Assembly: GCA_964035575.1 (NCBI GenBank)
Contig: OZ037853.1
Coordinates: 1,148,501 to 1,212,500 of the forward strand
DNA length: 64,000 bases
Direction of reading: 5' to 3'
Source: Rhynchopus sp. YZ270_cl-10
Taxonomy: Eukaryota; Euglenozoa; Diplonemea; Diplonemida; Diplonemidae
Positions 46,201 to 54,945 of this stretch are shown here, in pieces. The notes under the pieces are model-generated. The model saw only the letters and a program-made list of their open reading frames with translations, was not told the origin of the DNA and made no database searches. A program made the position numbers and the translations under genes. The number at the start of each line of letters is the position of its first letter. Positions within the stretch are counted from its first letter, which is position 1.

Positions 46201-48547
46201 TGGAGACAGTGTGCTGTACGAACGTGCCTGCACAGAGCTGCTTGCGGCTGTGAAGGCGACACACGGCAATGCAGGTGTTGGTGGGGAGGGTGCTGTGACA
46301 GCAGGGTCGAATGCAGCAGCACTGCTGGCACGTGCACGCATCCCTGTGAGTGGGGAGGACCTGAGCGGGATCCGTGTGTCGAACTGCGACCTGCGCGGGT
46401 CTCTGTTTGTGGAGACGGTGCTGACGGGTGTTTCCTTCTCGAACTGCTGGCTGGAGCACACTGAGTTCAACACCTGCGACATGGGTGGCACGATGCTGCC
46501 TGACTGCTCCCTTGGCACACCACTTCCTGTACTGAAGCATAGTGCCAAGCAGGTGGCAATGACACCTGATGGCAGTCAAATGGTAACAGCTGGCGAAGAC
46601 GGCAGTGTACATGTGTGGAGCATGTCTTCTGGTGAAGAAGTGATGGTCTTGAAAGGAAATTCTAAGCAGATTGGAGTGGCAGTAACACCTGACGGAACCC
46701 GCGTAGTTTCGTGCTCCTCTGACAGAACTGTGTGTGTGTGGGATATGCACACTGGGGAGGCAGTGTTCGTCTTGGAAGCTCACGAAGGAGATGTGTGCGC
46801 AGTGGACAACGCGTGGTTGTGCGAAGGCAACGACGCTGAGCTGCAAGAAGTGGCAGTCACTCCTGACAGTTCTAAAGTTGTTTCAACTTCTCCTTCAGAT
46901 GGCATCCGTGTGTGGGATCTCTCGACGGGGATGGAAGTGCTGGCAATAATGACGCCTTTGATTCGCAGTATAGTTATTACGAAGGATGGAAGTCAAATAG
47001 TGACATGCTCCCAGGAGGAGCTGTGCGTATGGGATCTGGTGACGGGGAAGCAGGAGATGCAGTGGCCTTGTTGTGAGTCTTGGCATGCACTGGCAGTCAC
47101 TCCCGATGGATGCCATGTTGTGTCGTGCTCGTATGATGGCGCACATCTTTGGAACCTCTCCACTGGGGCAGAGGTGATGGTGTTCCAGGCCGACGGTGGG
47201 TTGCGAGCAGTGGCAGTCACTCCCGATGGATGCCACGTGGTTGCTGGATCCGCGAGAGGGATTGTGCATGTTTGGAGCATTTCGACTGGGAAGGAGGTGA
47301 CGGTGTTGCAAGGGCATACTGCTACTGTGACTGCAGTGGTGGTGTCACGAGATGGATGCCACGTGGTTTCATGCTCCGATTGCGACAGGACTGTTCGAGT
47401 GTGGAACATGACGACAGGGAAGGAGACACCGGGTTTCGAAGGATTCTCCGGGTCTGTGGCAGTTGCCCCTGATGGATCTATCATTTCGTACGGTGGCAAG
47501 AGGAACTCCATCTGGAACGCATCCACCGGCAGGCAGACACATGTAGTTGAAGCACGAACATCTAAATATTATGCTGCTACTGCTGTGTCCCCAGATGGAT
47601 CTCATGTAGTTTATTGCTCTTGCGACGACGCTGGCGAAAGGAGAGCGTGTGTGTGGGACGTTGCGACGGGGAAAGTGCAGCCTTTGTGCACAGATTCCAG
47701 TGAGTTTGCGGTGTTCTTGAAACAGTCTGTAACACTGCTTGGCTTGGCAGTGTCTCCGGATGAATCTCACGTGGTGACCTGTTCAGAGTCCTCAGGGGTT
47801 AAATTTAGTGAGCTCATTTTACGTACTTACCATACGTATGTGTGGAGCATGCCGACTGGGAAGAAGGTGTCAGAATATGCAGGAACTACTTCCCGTCCCA
47901 GAAGAGTGGTAGTGACTCGTGATGGAGTGCATGTGGTTTCGTACTATCGTGATGACACCATACACATGTGGAAACTGCACACTGGAGAAGAGACGATGGT
48001 GTTCGAAGGACATTTTCAAGAAGTCAAAGACCTAACCGTGACTCGCGATGCATCTCGTCTTGTTTCATGCTCTGAGGACAAGACTGTGCGTGTGTGGGAT
48101 GTTGCCAGCGCGAAGGAGGTCTTCACCTTGAAGCATGACGGTCCAGTGTACTCAGTAGCACTGACACCTGATGAAGCTCACGTGGTGTCGAGTATGGACA
48201 TGGGCAGTCTGAATGTGTGGAGCATGACCACTGGTGAGAAGGTGGCAGAGATCAGGGCACATTGTCGTTTGCGCAAGGTTGCTGTGAGCCCTGATGGACG
48301 CGAAGTCATCTGTACCTCTGACAACACTATGCGTGTGTGGACCATCTGCACTGGGGAAGACGGCACGATTGATGGGTTGCGGCTGAAGAGAGTGATCGGT
48401 GTCCCTCCAACAGTTCCACGTGCATTAGGCTGTCGCAATGCTGATGCTGTGGAACCTGAACTTGCGAGACGGATTCTTTGTCCTGTCGAGAAGAACTGTC
48501 GAAGAGGCCGACGAAGAGTCTGTCGAGGAGGCCGACGAAGAGTCTGA
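43223..48547 (+). CDS. Receptor gene 3: ankyrin-ADP-ribosyltransferase-NACHT-pentapeptide-WD40
   Basis: 1,774 residues from the conserved MGSGASK start. Same domains: ADP-ribosyltransferase Arg (VFRGI) at 393, Walker A near 605, pentapeptide repeats, 14 WD40 blades (about 46540-48370). The Thr/Asn linker is shorter. Blade 3 carries an insertion of about 17 residues (DNAWLCEGNDAELQ region). The C terminus differs: instead of stopping like genes 1 and 2 it runs through a 24-base repeat as an Arg-rich tail (CRRGRRRVCRGGRRRV). Read one frame on (+1), the same bases give an acidic tail (VEEADEESVEEADEES) that runs into SDEDEWC and stop, the same end as the cryptic exon of genes 1 and 2. This may be a tail whose frame has slipped. 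Confidence 0.85.
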   Translation: MGSGASKPEKDEIAKGITGKERPVDSVDSVDGRTMLHSAVLAGDVEAVRFLVENGAGNVRDRDGKVPLWYALQHRDADVRGRLEAELGAHAAQILVEVEDAVQVYLTDGVATTTTTAAATTTAPLTDPHMDMAKDTNTSTGDRHLGEDDLDGDTGALWHTDGRKVEFLRKTDDNNNKNNKSSNGGEDLLCWLRGLPKVDPPLGYTDEHVRHMEAGFRVVCKRLLEDMRGRREAAGTRGGHVEVEDWMAARDPFELLLSGFLFTSDCVEYVLDSGGDVVCDEKDGTPQIAKGPDGKLRYIRLTDRAVLDNHGSAADVKSQSLALYMTMNTAMRAVGQLAAVKEWKGTPEKTAPNVFDLSPAPPQLHVIATFAPLIRGLDRLIGSRRKQLRTVFRGINVNVSAKYALNTHIVWNCFTSTTLKRDVARSFMYGKGGTFFVVVAKEGAADVKFSSVYASEDELLYTANIEYLVQWKLSPTLLRMMGLRFDVIVMQEVCSGVGKGVGETSAAEQVGALQEVMGHTVAFFKDYLAQYVEGRVGDDTRVDESETRPLMKEVRRWLRARGGGGGGGKQMSSVCTQAAAGTERKPDVEAREERQGTCGVLCVIGEGGSGKTSASIAILSDLATSARKSESTSNEDTTVKTNRNRNSVVSDVTADADAKPYFPVFVALPTVKQHLLEKGGLDRFVLESFALREADRAFLAETYEVVLVLDSLDEVGLTQEDVGAVVAEGGLLCRHPWVEAHCSVVVTVRGEYLKGVDTSPSGVCGAGVRALYMQPFTEVDARTYIKRANTAWEKEKEHKEEKEKEKSAHKEERTVFVREEDVEGLVQLRNPFVLHMACHAQCSGKASEEVIYETYLETWTKKEMASGGVAVAVGDAVSDVSLEDVVRAGELVACRMLETNEWQGTVGVASEVLDSQHGVCAAVRDACFRCLPFRIEDFGEERSAFTFRHKSLGEHLAARRLARDPAGTLGTLVQRSFSKDSQRVLGFFAALVCGDSVLYERACTELLAAVKATHGNAGVGGEGAVTAGSNAAALLARARIPVSGEDLSGIRVSNCDLRGSLFVETVLTGVSFSNCWLEHTEFNTCDMGGTMLPDCSLGTPLPVLKHSAKQVAMTPDGSQMVTAGEDGSVHVWSMSSGEEVMVLKGNSKQIGVAVTPDGTRVVSCSSDRTVCVWDMHTGEAVFVLEAHEGDVCAVDNAWLCEGNDAELQEVAVTPDSSKVVSTSPSDGIRVWDLSTGMEVLAIMTPLIRSIVITKDGSQIVTCSQEELCVWDLVTGKQEMQWPCCESWHALAVTPDGCHVVSCSYDGAHLWNLSTGAEVMVFQADGGLRAVAVTPDGCHVVAGSARGIVHVWSISTGKEVTVLQGHTATVTAVVVSRDGCHVVSCSDCDRTVRVWNMTTGKETPGFEGFSGSVAVAPDGSIISYGGKRNSIWNASTGRQTHVVEARTSKYYAATAVSPDGSHVVYCSCDDAGERRACVWDVATGKVQPLCTDSSEFAVFLKQSVTLLGLAVSPDESHVVTCSESSGVKFSELILRTYHTYVWSMPTGKKVSEYAGTTSRPRRVVVTRDGVHVVSYYRDDTIHMWKLHTGEETMVFEGHFQEVKDLTVTRDASRLVSCSEDKTVRVWDVASAKEVFTLKHDGPVYSVALTPDEAHVVSSMDMGSLNVWSMTTGEKVAEIRAHCRLRKVAVSPDGREVICTSDNTMRVWTICTGEDGTIDGLRLKRVIGVPPTVPRALGCRNADAVEPELARRILCPVEKNCRRGRRRVCRGGRRRV

Positions 48548-48800
48548 CGAAGAGTCTGAAGCAGCCTCCGACGAATGCAGTCTGAGTGACGAGGACGAAT
48601 GGTGTTGACACTGCCTCGTGCGGTGGTGCCCTCATGCGACTGCGGGTGCGTTGTGCGAGGACAGAAGAGCGGCTTGTCGAGGTGTTACACTGCCAGTGCA
48701 CTAAGTGTGCTGTCTGTTCATATTCACACGTCTTTTCCAAGATGTGTTGCGATTACACATGTGTTCTGTTCGTTTTGTGGATGTTTACGTTAGATTTGGC
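48548..48800 (+). repeat. 3' conserved block of receptor gene 3
   Basis: Same block as after genes 1 and 2 (GTGTTGACACTGCCTCGTGC, GTGTTACACTGCCAGTGCAC). It departs from the others after about 48800. Confidence 0.6.
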
Positions 48801-48929
48801 TCTAACTGACTTGGCCCAAAATCCCAGACTCTAATTATACCCTAATACTCTAATTAGAGCGCTATGTATATTTATTGTTTTTGGGGGTGGGGAAAAAACA
48901 TAAAAAGGAAAAGTAGGGTGCGGTTTCAA

Positions 48930-49200
48930 TTTCACCATTAAGCCTATTCTTTACTGGCAGATAACTGCAGCTTTACAGCACACAGTTACAACTAAACGAC
49001 ACACATTACCACTGTAGACTAGTAAACATTATTCCTATTCATGGTTCTTCTACCCTTATGCTCTTGATAGTACGGGGATCATGTACGGGAACGAGAGGGA
49101 AAAGCTACAGTTGTGTTGAATTGAATTGGAGTAGGGGATGCGTTCAATGAAATCATTTGTGTAGAAAAGCTCGAGGATGTAGGTATTATTATTTTGAATA
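48930..49200 (+). repeat. Dispersed repeat W, copy at 60200-60455
   Basis: Includes GGGAAAAGCTACAGTTGTGT and GTGTAGAAAAGCTCGAGGAT, shared in the same orientation with 60200-60455. Shorter related pieces are near 58860-58930. Confidence 0.7.
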
Positions 49201-49319
49201 ATAAGGCAGGGAGTGGAGGGAGGGAAAGCTTTTTGATATAAATAAGAGAACACAAAAACTAGCACGCGTGGAAGAACAAAGGAGAGGAAAATATTTATTC
49301 TTGCAGACAACAGCGCAGT

Positions 49320-49409
49320 GTAACGCAGCGTAACGCAGCGTAACGCAGCGTAACGCAGCGTAACGCAGCGTAACGCAGCGTAACGCAGCGTAACGCAGCG
49401 TAACGCAGG
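49320..49409 (+). repeat. (GTAACGCAGC)n decamer array
   Basis: Nine near-perfect decamers; open in several frames without being a gene. Confidence 0.93.
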
Positions 49410-49684
49410 ATGAATTCGTGTGTATAATTCGATAGTCTTGTATTTGTTTCCTCTCTCTCTTTTCTCCCCAACCTCTGCTCCCCGACTCCAATTCAACCAA
49501 CACTCACAGACGGGGCCAAAACAAACTCTGCGTCAGGCCTAATGCTAACTTTGGGGGAGGGGGGGAAAAAGTGAACCAGCGAGAAAAAAAAAAAAAAAAA
49601 GCGAAAAAAAAATTTCCCTCCGGGAAGGGGTCCAGGGTTTTCGCTTTTTTTCATGAAAAATTTCTTTCCCCCAAAACCGTGAAG

Positions 49685-50122
49685 GTAGTCATCCAACAAA
49701 GGTTGGTGGGGTAAAAACCCACCAAATTTTTTCGAGACCCCAAACCCACCAACGTTTTTACCCCACCAACCTTTTTACCCACCAACCTTAGTGGTTTCTA
49801 ACCTGTGTTTACCATGTACCCGCAAACCCAAAAGTGCAACATTGACGGTGTAAACCTGCGGCAGGTTTTGTATATATGGGGGCATCTTTTTGTACTTTTG
49901 CGGTATTATTTTTTCAATCTGGACCGGGTTTGGGTGGAAGTGGGGGAGGGGAGGAGGGGCATAGGGGCATAGGGGTCCACGTAAAGGAAACTCAAAAATG
50001 CAGTTCTAATCCAAAAAACCCACCAAATTTTTTCGAGACCCCAAATCCACCAACGTTTTTACCCCACCAACCTTTTTACCCACCAACGTTTTTACCCCCA
50101 ACGTTTGTTGGATGACTGTATG
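49685..50122. mobile_element. Short inverted-repeat (MITE-like) element
   Basis: Ends AGTCATCCAACAAAGGTTGG and the inverted CAACGTTTGTTGGATGACT. Internal direct repeats of CCACCAACGTTTTTACCCC occur near 49750 and 50050. No ORF. Target duplication is not clear (GT on both sides). Confidence 0.55.
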
Positions 50123-50799
50123 TCCAAAAAGGGGTCAAAATTTTTTTTTGCGCTCCGCGCGAAAAGGTCCGTTCATTTCGCGTAAATACGTGATGACGTG
50201 GAATGGTAACGTGCATCAAGAACCAAATCAGCCCTTTTCTCACGTTTTTCCACGTCAAGCCGTCACACTAGGTTCTCTCTTGTGAACGCAACCTTCCCTC
50301 AGTACAAGAAGAAACGGCGGTTGAAATCAAAACTTTCTGGCGAAGCCACGGTACGCAACATTTCAAAAATTGTGACCTAAAACCGAACATTTTTACAGCC
50401 AAACTATGGTAGAGGTCTGTGGGCTGCCAGTTTTTGAGCTGCACCGCAGGCGCACGGTACGCTACTTTTTTACTTTTGCCGGCAAGGGGGTGCATCATTG
50501 AGTCCCTGAAACAAGTCTCCATCGTCACCTCCTGAAGATGCGGGCGCAGGCGCCCACATCTCCAGGACCAAGGTACCCACGGCATACCACAGGCAGAAAA
50601 CCCTCCATCCCAAAAAAACCCCCAATTTAAGGGTGAACCAGCGAACCAGCGAACCAGCGGATAAAAAAAAAAAGTATAGTCTAGGGTGGCTACACTAATA
50701 CAACCAAGTTTTCAAAAAAAGAGAAAAGTTCGATTTCGGCCTCGAAAATACCCGTGACACCGATTTGTCACGGTACTTTGTCACGGAATTTTTTTGAAA
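50123..50799. other. No gene recognised
   Basis: Mixed sequence with a short GCGAACCA tandem repeat near 50640. Nothing else supported. Confidence 0.4.
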
Positions 50800-50940
50800 G
50801 ATTCGATTTCGTGACAAGCCGATTTTTTCATTGACACACAAAATTCAATTTAGTGACAAATGACTTTTTTCATTGACAAAAAAAAATTCGATTTCGTGAC
50901 AAATCCATTTTTTCATTGACAAAAAAATGTGATTGAAAAA
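50800..50940 (+). repeat. About 55-bp degenerate tandem repeat
   Basis: Three units built on ATTCGATTTCGTGACAA and TTTTTTCATTGACA. Confidence 0.6.
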
Positions 50941-51413
50941 AATGGATTTTGTCAAGGAAAAAGTCGTGACAGCCAACCCGCCAGTCACTGAAAAGTGACC
51001 AGACAGCCACTTGACAAACACAAAAGAGGCCATTCTTGAGCTGTCTAGAGACTGAAGACACAAGGTATGATAACTTTATGATTATGCAAGACTTAGTATA
51101 TCGCGAACACGGTCAGGCTTGCACGCCTCTGGCCAGAGGCCAGCCCCACTAAATGATATGCAGCAGACACTCATTGCAGATTTCATTTTCATTCGGTAAA
51201 ATAATAAAAACCCCGTTCGTCTTGTTGTTTAGTTGGTACGCTACCCACGTCATTCGCACTATCAGTTAGGGGTTTTTTATAGGTAAGTTCGATCCTTTGT
51301 TCCTTTTGACATGCAAATAAAAACAAAAAACACTTTCTCTGATTTTTCTATCCCTTTTTCTTTCTTTCTTTCTTTTTTTTTTTTTTTTTTTTCAAAAACA
51401 CCCAGAATGGATG

Positions 51414-54400
51414 CACGGTGGAGTCTACCCGGGGGGGAGTTACTCTTTTGGGGTGTCGGATTAGGGGGACTCCATAGTCCCCCTAGGGGGACTATAGAGT
51501 CCCCCTAGGGGGACTATGTAGTCCACCTAGGGGGACTATAGTCCCCCTAGGGGGACTATAGTCCCCCTAGGGGGACTCTTTTGGTGGGTTCTTGTGGGTT
51601 GTGGGGGCTGGTGCTGACAGGTATGTACACACCAGGGGGGTGGTGAGGGTCCCAGATGGGGCCCAGGGAGGTAAAAGGTCATGTTATGCATATCATTGCA
51701 CAGTTTATACAGTGCAAACTGTTGTTTGCCATTAGATGCGATACAATGACAGAGTCTTGTTGCTTATTTCCTTTCAGTCCTCAGTTCACTATGTATTTTA
51801 TTATTTTTGCTACCTATTTGCCGCGTATTACGTACGTACCTAAGATGTATGTCTCTAGCATTTCATGAACTATGAAAATGCCTGGTTTAGTTTGTTAAAC
51901 ACAGCATGCCCAAGTGATCCGGGCAGTCCTACAAACTTCTCGTAGTCGTTGGTGGTACGCTGTGGTCTGCGGTGCCTCCCACAACACGTCCTGACCGTGC
52001 GACATGTAGTCGCACCGGTGATCACCTTTGCTGCCTTCCGGTGGAGCACGAGGGTGGCTCGTCCTAAGCTGAGTGGAGGTTGTTCACTGAAGAGTCTGGC
52101 TGGCTCATCAGTTGGTGCATGCGTCGCCTCACCAGTTTCTCCATCACCTTCGACACACTGCCGGTAAGGGAGATCGGGCGGTACGACGAGGGTCAGTCAT
52201 GTCGTTCCCTTTTTTGTGCAGTGGCATAGCGTCTTGTAGTGCAGTGTGCCCAGGATCGGTGGTGCGCGTTCACGTCCCCGCAACCACCAGGGCAGTTCTG
52301 AAACGTTGCCATCGGCACGTAGTGTGTCATTTTTGTGCAGGCCTGCCGCACTTGGCCTGTGCATATTGCAGAATCGCACACCTTCCACTTCGAAGGCGAG
52401 TCTCTCCGTCACGCTGCTCTCTGGAGAAGTGAAGATGTGTTTGTATGTGCGTGTGGTGCGGACGTAGATCGCGATGCCGCCTCCCGATGCCGTCGCCCCC
52501 TTCGCACGCTTTTGGATACGCATGCGTTTGTATCATACATAATGTATACGTCGAAGCCAATGTCGCCTGTCTGGCTCGCTTTGAGTTCCTTAAGGCAGAC
52601 AACGTCGTACTCTTTTTGGGCGAGCAGTAGAGTAACACACTCTTCGTGCGAGAGAGAGCAGAGCAACGTCAGGTCTTCGTCATACACAGAGACGCCGTCT
52701 TTGCCATACGAGACAACAACACTGCCACAGGAGAACAAGGTCCACGAAGCGCAGTCGACTTTGCGGACCACCTCCCCACCCGGAAGTGCAACCTTGAGAA
52801 GGCAATCCCCACAAGGCAGGTAGCAGCGTGTCTTGCACTGAGAGATGGCAGGCGCACCGTACACATAATTGTCCGCATCAATCAAATGAGAAGACAGGCT
52901 CGTAGGTTTCTGTGTCGAAGCCGCCAACATGCCCACGCCTGCTACTATAGATGCAGAGCGTTCCACAACGCGACAGTGACCCGTTGTCTCCCGTATGCGT
53001 TACACTGTACTGAGCAGGACACTTGATGTCGGCAAAGCGGCGGGCAAGCACAACCTGCACCCCTGCATCAAACGCCGTGTCCTGCAGACGGCACGTCAGC
53101 TTCTGCTCGTGTCGCTTGTGTCAATCCGTTGATGTTGTCGGAGAGACACTTGAGGGGTTTTGGTCCGGGGTTAGGGAGCGTGGTGTGTATCCCAGTTGTG
53201 GAGGTGGCAGAGAACTCTTGAGAAGGGGTCTTTGCTGTCATCGCAGTGTCTTGGTTGGTGGTGACGGTGAGCTGTGCCGTCACGCTATCTGCTGCTTCAG
53301 TTCCACCAGCTGTCGCAGAAGGTCGAGGTTCTGCCTCTGCAGCTCCTCCCTCGACTCCTCTCCCTCGGCTGCAGTGGTCGTGTTGCTGCTATTTTGTTTG
53401 TGCAATCAACGAAGCAACTTTACTTACCTACCGATCCTACTATTTCTTTTGCCCCCTTTTTTCGGCTTGCATTGCCGTTTCGCCTCAGGCTTGGCGCTGT
53501 CGGGTGTGGCCGGGCCCGCCCTCTTCCTGCTTCTGAATCGGTGACCAGGCTGGGCCTGGCAAACCATCACCGGCTTCCCTTGATGACACATGCGTCTTTG
53601 GGGACGGGTGTCATGATGTTAACTTAACGCACCAGGTCTTCCCAGTGCTCGGCACGGTCTGCGTTGCGCACGCGAGGCCGCTGTTGTTGAGTGCGGCGAC
53701 AAAGTCCGCGGTTGGGTGGTCTTTGGGCCCGCATGAGGAGCGACTTCTGGCGGCGCCTGCGCTGCGTTCCTGGACGGGGCGTACGACAAGCACAAAATAT
53801 TTGGGTGAGGCGATCATCACCCTCCCGTGATGCAGCAATGCTGCTTCACGAGCCTTGAGGCTGTGCTCCGGCTTCAGCCACACCACCCTCTCGCGTGAGG
53901 CTTGCCTGCGGCCTCATCCTCAGCACGCCGTCGATGCCCGATACGCGACGGAGGTCGGTGTCGGGGTGCACCTCCACGAGCAGTCGCGTCAGCAGGCGGG
54001 TGTTCTTGCAATCGCGTGCTGCAGTCACGGAGGTATCCACGATGTGCTTTCGCAAGCCATTTGCGTGCGGTCTTCTCGGGGTCTTCTGCCAGGCGGGGTG
54101 GTCGCTAGCGTCCTTTAACACCGCTCGCATCATCTGTGGTGTAGCCACCCAGGTGCATCGACCTGAGTATGTTGGAGTGGAGTGCGGAGAGCGACTGTAT
54201 ATATGGCGATGTAGGTGCCTGCCTGGCGCACATGATGAAGGTGCTGGTGGGGGGAGGCCCAGGAGGGGCTGCTGCCGTAGAGGGACTCCATCATCACGAC
54301 AGCGACCGAGGGTCCATCCCTGGAGTTGGGGTGGGTCTGGATGGTTGTAGACCGTCGCCTTATCCAGTATGGCGACGGCTCCTTCTCTCGGCACGTCTCC

Positions 54401-54813
54401 CGTGCGCAGCTGCTCTCATAGCTATACATTTCAAACATGCAAACCACATCAGGCGTTAACAACTGAGGACTGAAAGGAAATAAGCAACAAGACTCTGTCA
54501 TTGCATCGCATCTAATAGCAAACAACAGTTTGCACTGTATAAACTGTGCAATGATACGCATAACATGACCTTTTACCTCCCTGGGCCCCATCTGGGACCC
54601 TCACCACCCCCCTGGTGTGTACATACCTGTCAGCACCAGCCCCCACAACCCACAAGAACCCACCAAAAGAGTCCCCCTAGGGGGACTATAGTCCCCCTAG
54701 GTGGACTACATAGTCCCCCTAGGGGGACTCTATAGTCCCCCTAGGGGGACTCTTTGAGTCCCCCTTTAAGTCCCCCCCAAAGAGTAACTCCCCCCCGGGT
54801 AGACTCCACCGTG
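51414..54813. mobile_element. 3.4 kb element with long inverted ends (CACTA-like?)
   Basis: Terminal inverted repeats of roughly 360-380 bases: left 51414-51797, right about 54457-54813, starting CACGGTGGAGTCTACCCGGG. Possible 2-base TG target duplication. The subterminal parts carry 4-5 palindromes of the type TAGTCCCCCTAGGGGGACTA (51462-51579 and 54669-54755). CAC ends, short duplication and subterminal motifs recall CACTA/EnSpm elements, but no transposase was found. The interior holds degraded minus-strand coding sequence. Confidence 0.6.
52190..53170 (-). pseudogene. Degraded endonuclease-like (EEP) fragments, perhaps of a LINE
   Basis: Minus-strand fragments in several frames match the order of a LINE-type endonuclease/exonuclease/phosphatase domain: CLSDNINGL (near 53130), EYDVVCLKELKA and GFDVY (near 52550-52620), GGGIAIYVR (near 52460) and ERLAFEVEGVRFCN (near 52390). 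Between the first and second piece lies about 450 bases of other coding-like sequence with a beta-propeller flavour (GVSVYDEDLTLL, GDNGSLSRCGTLCIYSS), itself shifted in frame. Possible further remains up to 54390 (ORF1-like, basic). Broken. The LINE identity is an inference from motif order. Confidence 0.4.
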
Positions 54814-54814
54814 T

Positions 54815-54945
54815 GTCAAAAAAGGAAAAAACCCTTAACCTGAAGTACAGAAATGAGGTGAGTGCACAATAGAACAGGAGGGGAATAAACAAAAAGTCTC
54901 AGACGTTTTAATCATTTCCCACCACAAAGTATTTGTCCCAGGGCG
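54815..54945 (-). repeat. Inverted copy of the dispersed repeat at 22940-23068
   Basis: Begins right at the edge of the 3.4 kb element, so that element may have inserted into this repeat. Confidence 0.55.

Noticed and set aside
49056-49496. 146-residue minus-strand ORF over the GTAACGCAGC array
   Set aside because: Its core is the translated decamer repeat and its flanks are a dispersed repeat.
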